Of a stretch of 64,000 nt of DNA, positions 61,369 to 64,000 are shown piece by piece; positions within the stretch are counted from its first letter, which is position 1; every line of letters begins with the position of its first letter. The translations under genes and the position numbers were made by a program. Below the pieces are notes generated by a model that ran no database searches, was not told where the DNA came from, and worked only from the letters and a program-made list of their open reading frames with translations. The stretch lies in contig NZ_JARWNX010000061.1 of the NCBI RefSeq assembly GCF_029868385.1, positions 1 through 64,000 of the forward strand, given 5' to 3'. Source of the stretch: Nocardia cyriacigeorgica (GTDB lineage: Bacteria; Actinomycetota; Actinomycetes; Mycobacteriales; Mycobacteriaceae).

Positions 61369-62997
61369 TCACGACAACAGCCGCGCGCGGCCGTGCGCGA
61401 TGGCCTCGTTCGTATCGGCGAAGACCTTCGCCGCACCGCCTTCCGGCAGCGCCCCGATCGTGCGCAGGCGATGCAGGTGATCGGCTCGGACGCCGGACAG
61501 CAGTACCTCGATGTGCCGATGCTCGAGTTTCCGGATCGCATCCTTCAGCACCAGCGCACCGGTGGTGTCGACCGCCGTGACATGCGACATCCGCAGGATC
61601 ACCACCTGCACATCGGCGACCTCGGCCAGCTCCAGCAGGAAGCGGTGCGCGGCGGCGAAGAACAGCGGGCCGTCGATCCGGTACGCGACGATGTGATCGC
61701 GCAGCAGCGCGTGTTCCTCGGCGAGATGATCGGATTCGTCCAGCGGCACCTGGTGCAGCCCGGCTTCCCGCGCCACCGACCGCAGGGCGAGCACCACCGC
61801 CACACCGACGCCGATCACGACGGCCGTCACCAGATCCACCGCGACGGTCACCAGGAACGTCGCCGCCATGATCAGCGCGTCGCCGCGCGAGGCCCGTGCG
61901 ATCGCCGCGAGCGAAGCCGCCTCCACCATGCGCACCGTCGTGGCCAGCAGTACTCCGGCCAGGGCGGCGAGCGGAATATCGGCGACCAGTGGCGCCGCCA
62001 GATACACGATGCCCGCGAGAATCACGGCATGGGTGAGCGCGGCGAGCCGGGTGCGGGCCCCGGAGCGCACGTTCACCGCGGTCCGCGCGATCGCCCCGGT
62101 CGCGGGTACACCGCCGAACAGCGGTGCCGCCAGATTCGCCAGCCCTTGGCCGAACAGCTCGCGGTCCGGGTCGTGTCTGGTCCCGACCGCCATCGAATCG
62201 GCGGCGGTCGCCGACAGCAACGACTCCAGCGCCGAGAGCGCGGCCACCGCGAGCGCGGGTAGCAGCAACGCGCCGAGCTGGTCCAGTTCCAGGAAGCCGA
62301 GCGAGGGCGCGGGCAGTCCGGACGGTAGCGCGCCGATGCGAGCGATATCGATATCGAAGACCGCCACGACCACGGCCGCCAGCACGACGGTCACCAGCGA
62401 GAACGGCAGTTTCGGCAGATATCGGCCGCCGATCAGGATCGCCACGGCGACCGCCACCGCCATGAGCGGTTGCGCGGGCGTCGGCTGCTCCAGCCACTGC
62501 CGCACCGCGTCGAACGCCGACTGCCACACCTTCTCGCCCTCGGCATCGGCGATCCCGAACGCTGCCGGGAACTGTTGCAGCGCGATGACCACGGCGATGC
62601 CCGCGGTGAACCCCTCGATCACCGGGGCGGGCATATAGCGGACCGCGCGGCCGACGCCGAGCACGGCGAGCACGACCAGCAGCACGCCGGCAAGCAGTCC
62701 GACGGTCAGCACACCGTTGGCGCCGTGTTCACCGACGATCGGGACCAGCACGACCGTCATCGCGCCGGTCGGGCCGGACACCTGGAACCGGGAGCCGCCG
62801 AAGACCGCCGCGAGCGCACCGGCGATGATCGCGGTGGCGAGCCCGGCCGCCGCGCCGAGACCGGAGCTGATACCGAAGCCGAGCGCCAGTGGCAGCGCGA
62901 CCAGCGCGACGATCAGACCGGACAGCAGATCCGGGCCGGGCGCGCGGACGGCGGGTCGCCAGTCCGACGCGCGCGGCAGCAACGCCGGAATACTCAC
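61369..62997 (-). CDS. SulP-family anion transporter with STAS domain
   Basis: A 542-residue protein: about 12-14 TM helices at 20-405 (LSGLIVALVALPLALGFGI, SGPTGAMTVVL, PVIEGFTAGIAVVIALQQFP) and a STAS domain at about 425-540 (VVILRMSHVTAVDTTGALVLKDAIRKL with the Asp-Thr-Thr pattern). Transports sulfate, bicarbonate or dicarboxylates. The GTG start overlaps the pckG stop (GTGA), so the gene is translationally coupled to PEP carboxykinase. Confidence 0.88.
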   Translation of the reverse strand: MSIPALLPRASDWRPAVRAPGPDLLSGLIVALVALPLALGFGISSGLGAAAGLATAIIAGALAAVFGGSRFQVSGPTGAMTVVLVPIVGEHGANGVLTVGLLAGVLLVVLAVLGVGRAVRYMPAPVIEGFTAGIAVVIALQQFPAAFGIADAEGEKVWQSAFDAVRQWLEQPTPAQPLMAVAVAVAILIGGRYLPKLPFSLVTVVLAAVVVAVFDIDIARIGALPSGLPAPSLGFLELDQLGALLLPALAVAALSALESLLSATAADSMAVGTRHDPDRELFGQGLANLAAPLFGGVPATGAIARTAVNVRSGARTRLAALTHAVILAGIVYLAAPLVADIPLAALAGVLLATTVRMVEAASLAAIARASRGDALIMAATFLVTVAVDLVTAVVIGVGVAVVLALRSVAREAGLHQVPLDESDHLAEEHALLRDHIVAYRIDGPLFFAAAHRFLLELAEVADVQVVILRMSHVTAVDTTGALVLKDAIRKLEHRHIEVLLSGVRADHLHRLRTIGALPEGGAAKVFADTNEAIAHGRARLLS

Positions 62998-64000
62998 TTC
63001 ACTCGCGCCAGCCGCAGTTTCAACTCCGCCAGCTGCTCACGTAGTTGTTCGGGCAGTCGATTCCCGCCGATGGTGGCGTACCACTCGTCGATCAGCGCGG
63101 TCTCGCGCGCCCATTCGTCCGCGTCGACGGCCAGCGCGGCCGGGACCCGGTCCACATACTTCGGTTCGAGCCCGGCCAGATCGAGTGCTTCGGCCGAGGG
63201 CACGTAACCGATGGGTGTCGTCGTGGCAGGTGCGTCGCCGTCCAACCGTTCCAGCGCCCACTTCAGCACCCGGACGTTCTCGCCGAACCCCGGCCACAGG
63301 AACTTTCCGTCGGCGTCGCGGCGGAACCAGTTGACCTGGAAGATCTTCGGCAACGCCGCCGCATCGGCGCCGGCGCCGAGGGCGAGCCAATGCGCGAAGT
63401 AGTCACCGACGTGGTAGCCGAGGAACGGCAGCATCGCCATCGGGTCGCGCCGCACCACGCCGACCGCGCCCGCCGCTGCGGCGGTGGTCTCCGAGGACAG
63501 CACCGAGGCCAGGAACACCCCGTGCGCCCAATCGAACGACTCCGCGACCAGCGGGACCGTACTCGCCCGGCGTCCGCCGAAGAAGATGGCCGAGATCGGC
63601 ACGCCCGCCGGATCGTTCCACTCGGGCGCCACCGACGGGCACTGTTCGATGGGGGTGCAATAGCGCGAATTCGGGTGTGCCGCAGAGCTACTCGATGCGG
63701 GAGTCCAATCCTCGCCGTGCCAGTCGACGAGATGGGCGGGCGGAGCCTCGGTGAGGCCCTCCCACCAGACGTCGCCGTCGTCGGTGAACGCCGTGTTGGT
63801 GAAGATCGAGTTGCCGCGCTCGATGGTCGCGATGGCATTCGGATTGGTCGACGCGCCGGTACCCGGTGCCACACCGAAGAAGCCGGCCTCCGGGTTCACC
63901 GCATAGAGCCTGCCGTCGGGCCCGAAACGCAACCAGGCGATATCGTCGCCGACGGTTTCGGCCTTCCAGCCGTCGAGCGCGGGCTCGAGCATCGCCAGGT
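62994..64000 (-). CDS. pckG: Phosphoenolpyruvate carboxykinase (GTP), C-terminal part
   Basis: Partial: the frame is open through the right edge, so the N-terminus is missing. Visible family marks are GRLYAVNPEAGFFGVAPGTG, ASTNPNAIATI, NSIFTNTAFTDDGDVWWEG, HPNSRYCTPIEQCPS, SAIFFGGRRASTVPLV and WPGFGENVRVLKW, diagnostic of the GTP-dependent enzyme. It converts oxaloacetate to PEP in gluconeogenesis, needed during growth on lipids or steroids. Its stop codon overlaps the SulP start. Confidence 0.93.
   Translation of the reverse strand, partial: LAMLEPALDGWKAETVGDDIAWLRFGPDGRLYAVNPEAGFFGVAPGTGASTNPNAIATIERGNSIFTNTAFTDDGDVWWEGLTEAPPAHLVDWHGEDWTPASSSSAAHPNSRYCTPIEQCPSVAPEWNDPAGVPISAIFFGGRRASTVPLVAESFDWAHGVFLASVLSSETTAAAAGAVGVVRRDPMAMLPFLGYHVGDYFAHWLALGAGADAAALPKIFQVNWFRRDADGKFLWPGFGENVRVLKWALERLDGDAPATTTPIGYVPSAEALDLAGLEPKYVDRVPAALAVDADEWARETALIDEWYATIGGNRLPEQLREQLAELKLRLARVK

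Overview
The window is high-GC actinobacterial DNA, most likely from Nocardia or a close mycolic-acid-producing relative (inference). Supporting signs are an MspA-type porin, an EspG-type ESX accessory protein, a DUF3558-like lipoprotein, a PapA-like acyltransferase, mycofactocin-type SDRs, an IdeR iron box, and an rRNA-operon promoter and leader at the extreme left, whose 16S gene lies just outside the window.

Layout. 1-522: rrn leader and promoter, reading left. 523-2547: an SDR and a luciferase-like monooxygenase. 2840-23578: a steroid ring-degradation island. It holds a MaoC pair, two Dabb-like proteins, KshA, HsaA, HsaC, an IclR regulator, a PadR regulator, HsaB, a Baeyer-Villiger monooxygenase, KstD, a ketosteroid isomerase with all three catalytic residues, a small Cys protein, an SDR, an MFS carrier, HsaD, two mycofactocin-type SDRs, KshB and a second MFS carrier. 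Together these could isomerise, 1-dehydrogenate, 9-hydroxylate and open rings A/B of a 3-oxosteroid through meta-cleavage. A shared motif close to TCCCGCTCACCGGGA sits in the island's promoter regions, including an array of about 21-bp units between the BVMO and kstD. It looks like the operator of a dedicated regulon.

23652-44000: mixed housekeeping and accessory genes. These include an HTH protein, a DHFR-like reductase, a DoxX protein with fourteen 11-residue repeats, a lipoprotein, a PucR-type regulator beside an orphan copy of its N-terminal domain, an M50-like protease, an IdeR-controlled siderophore-interacting protein, a PapA-like protein, a membrane metallophosphoesterase, a START-like/acyl-CoA synthetase fusion, a small zinc-ribbon protein, an LLM oxidoreductase, an MHS transporter, a PQQ-type sugar dehydrogenase, an anchored binding protein and a PYROXD2-like oxidoreductase.

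44137-52827: a tightly overlapped cassette of SWIM zinc finger, unknown protein, vWA protein, MoxR-type AAA+ ATPase and DUF5682-like protein, followed by a double-TerD protein. It resembles E. coli yehLMPQ and the proposed vWA-MoxR/Ter stress or conflict systems, and has no established function. It is the best candidate for an undescribed system here.

52939-64000: an Lrp regulator, GNAT, VOC protein, MspA porin, ABM-like protein, an MFS/TetR pair with a clear operator, EspG, a KhtTU-like K+/H+ antiporter, a SulP transporter, and the 3' part of GTP-dependent PEP carboxykinase running off the right edge.

Functions come from recognised motifs and remembered family sequences. No database search was run.
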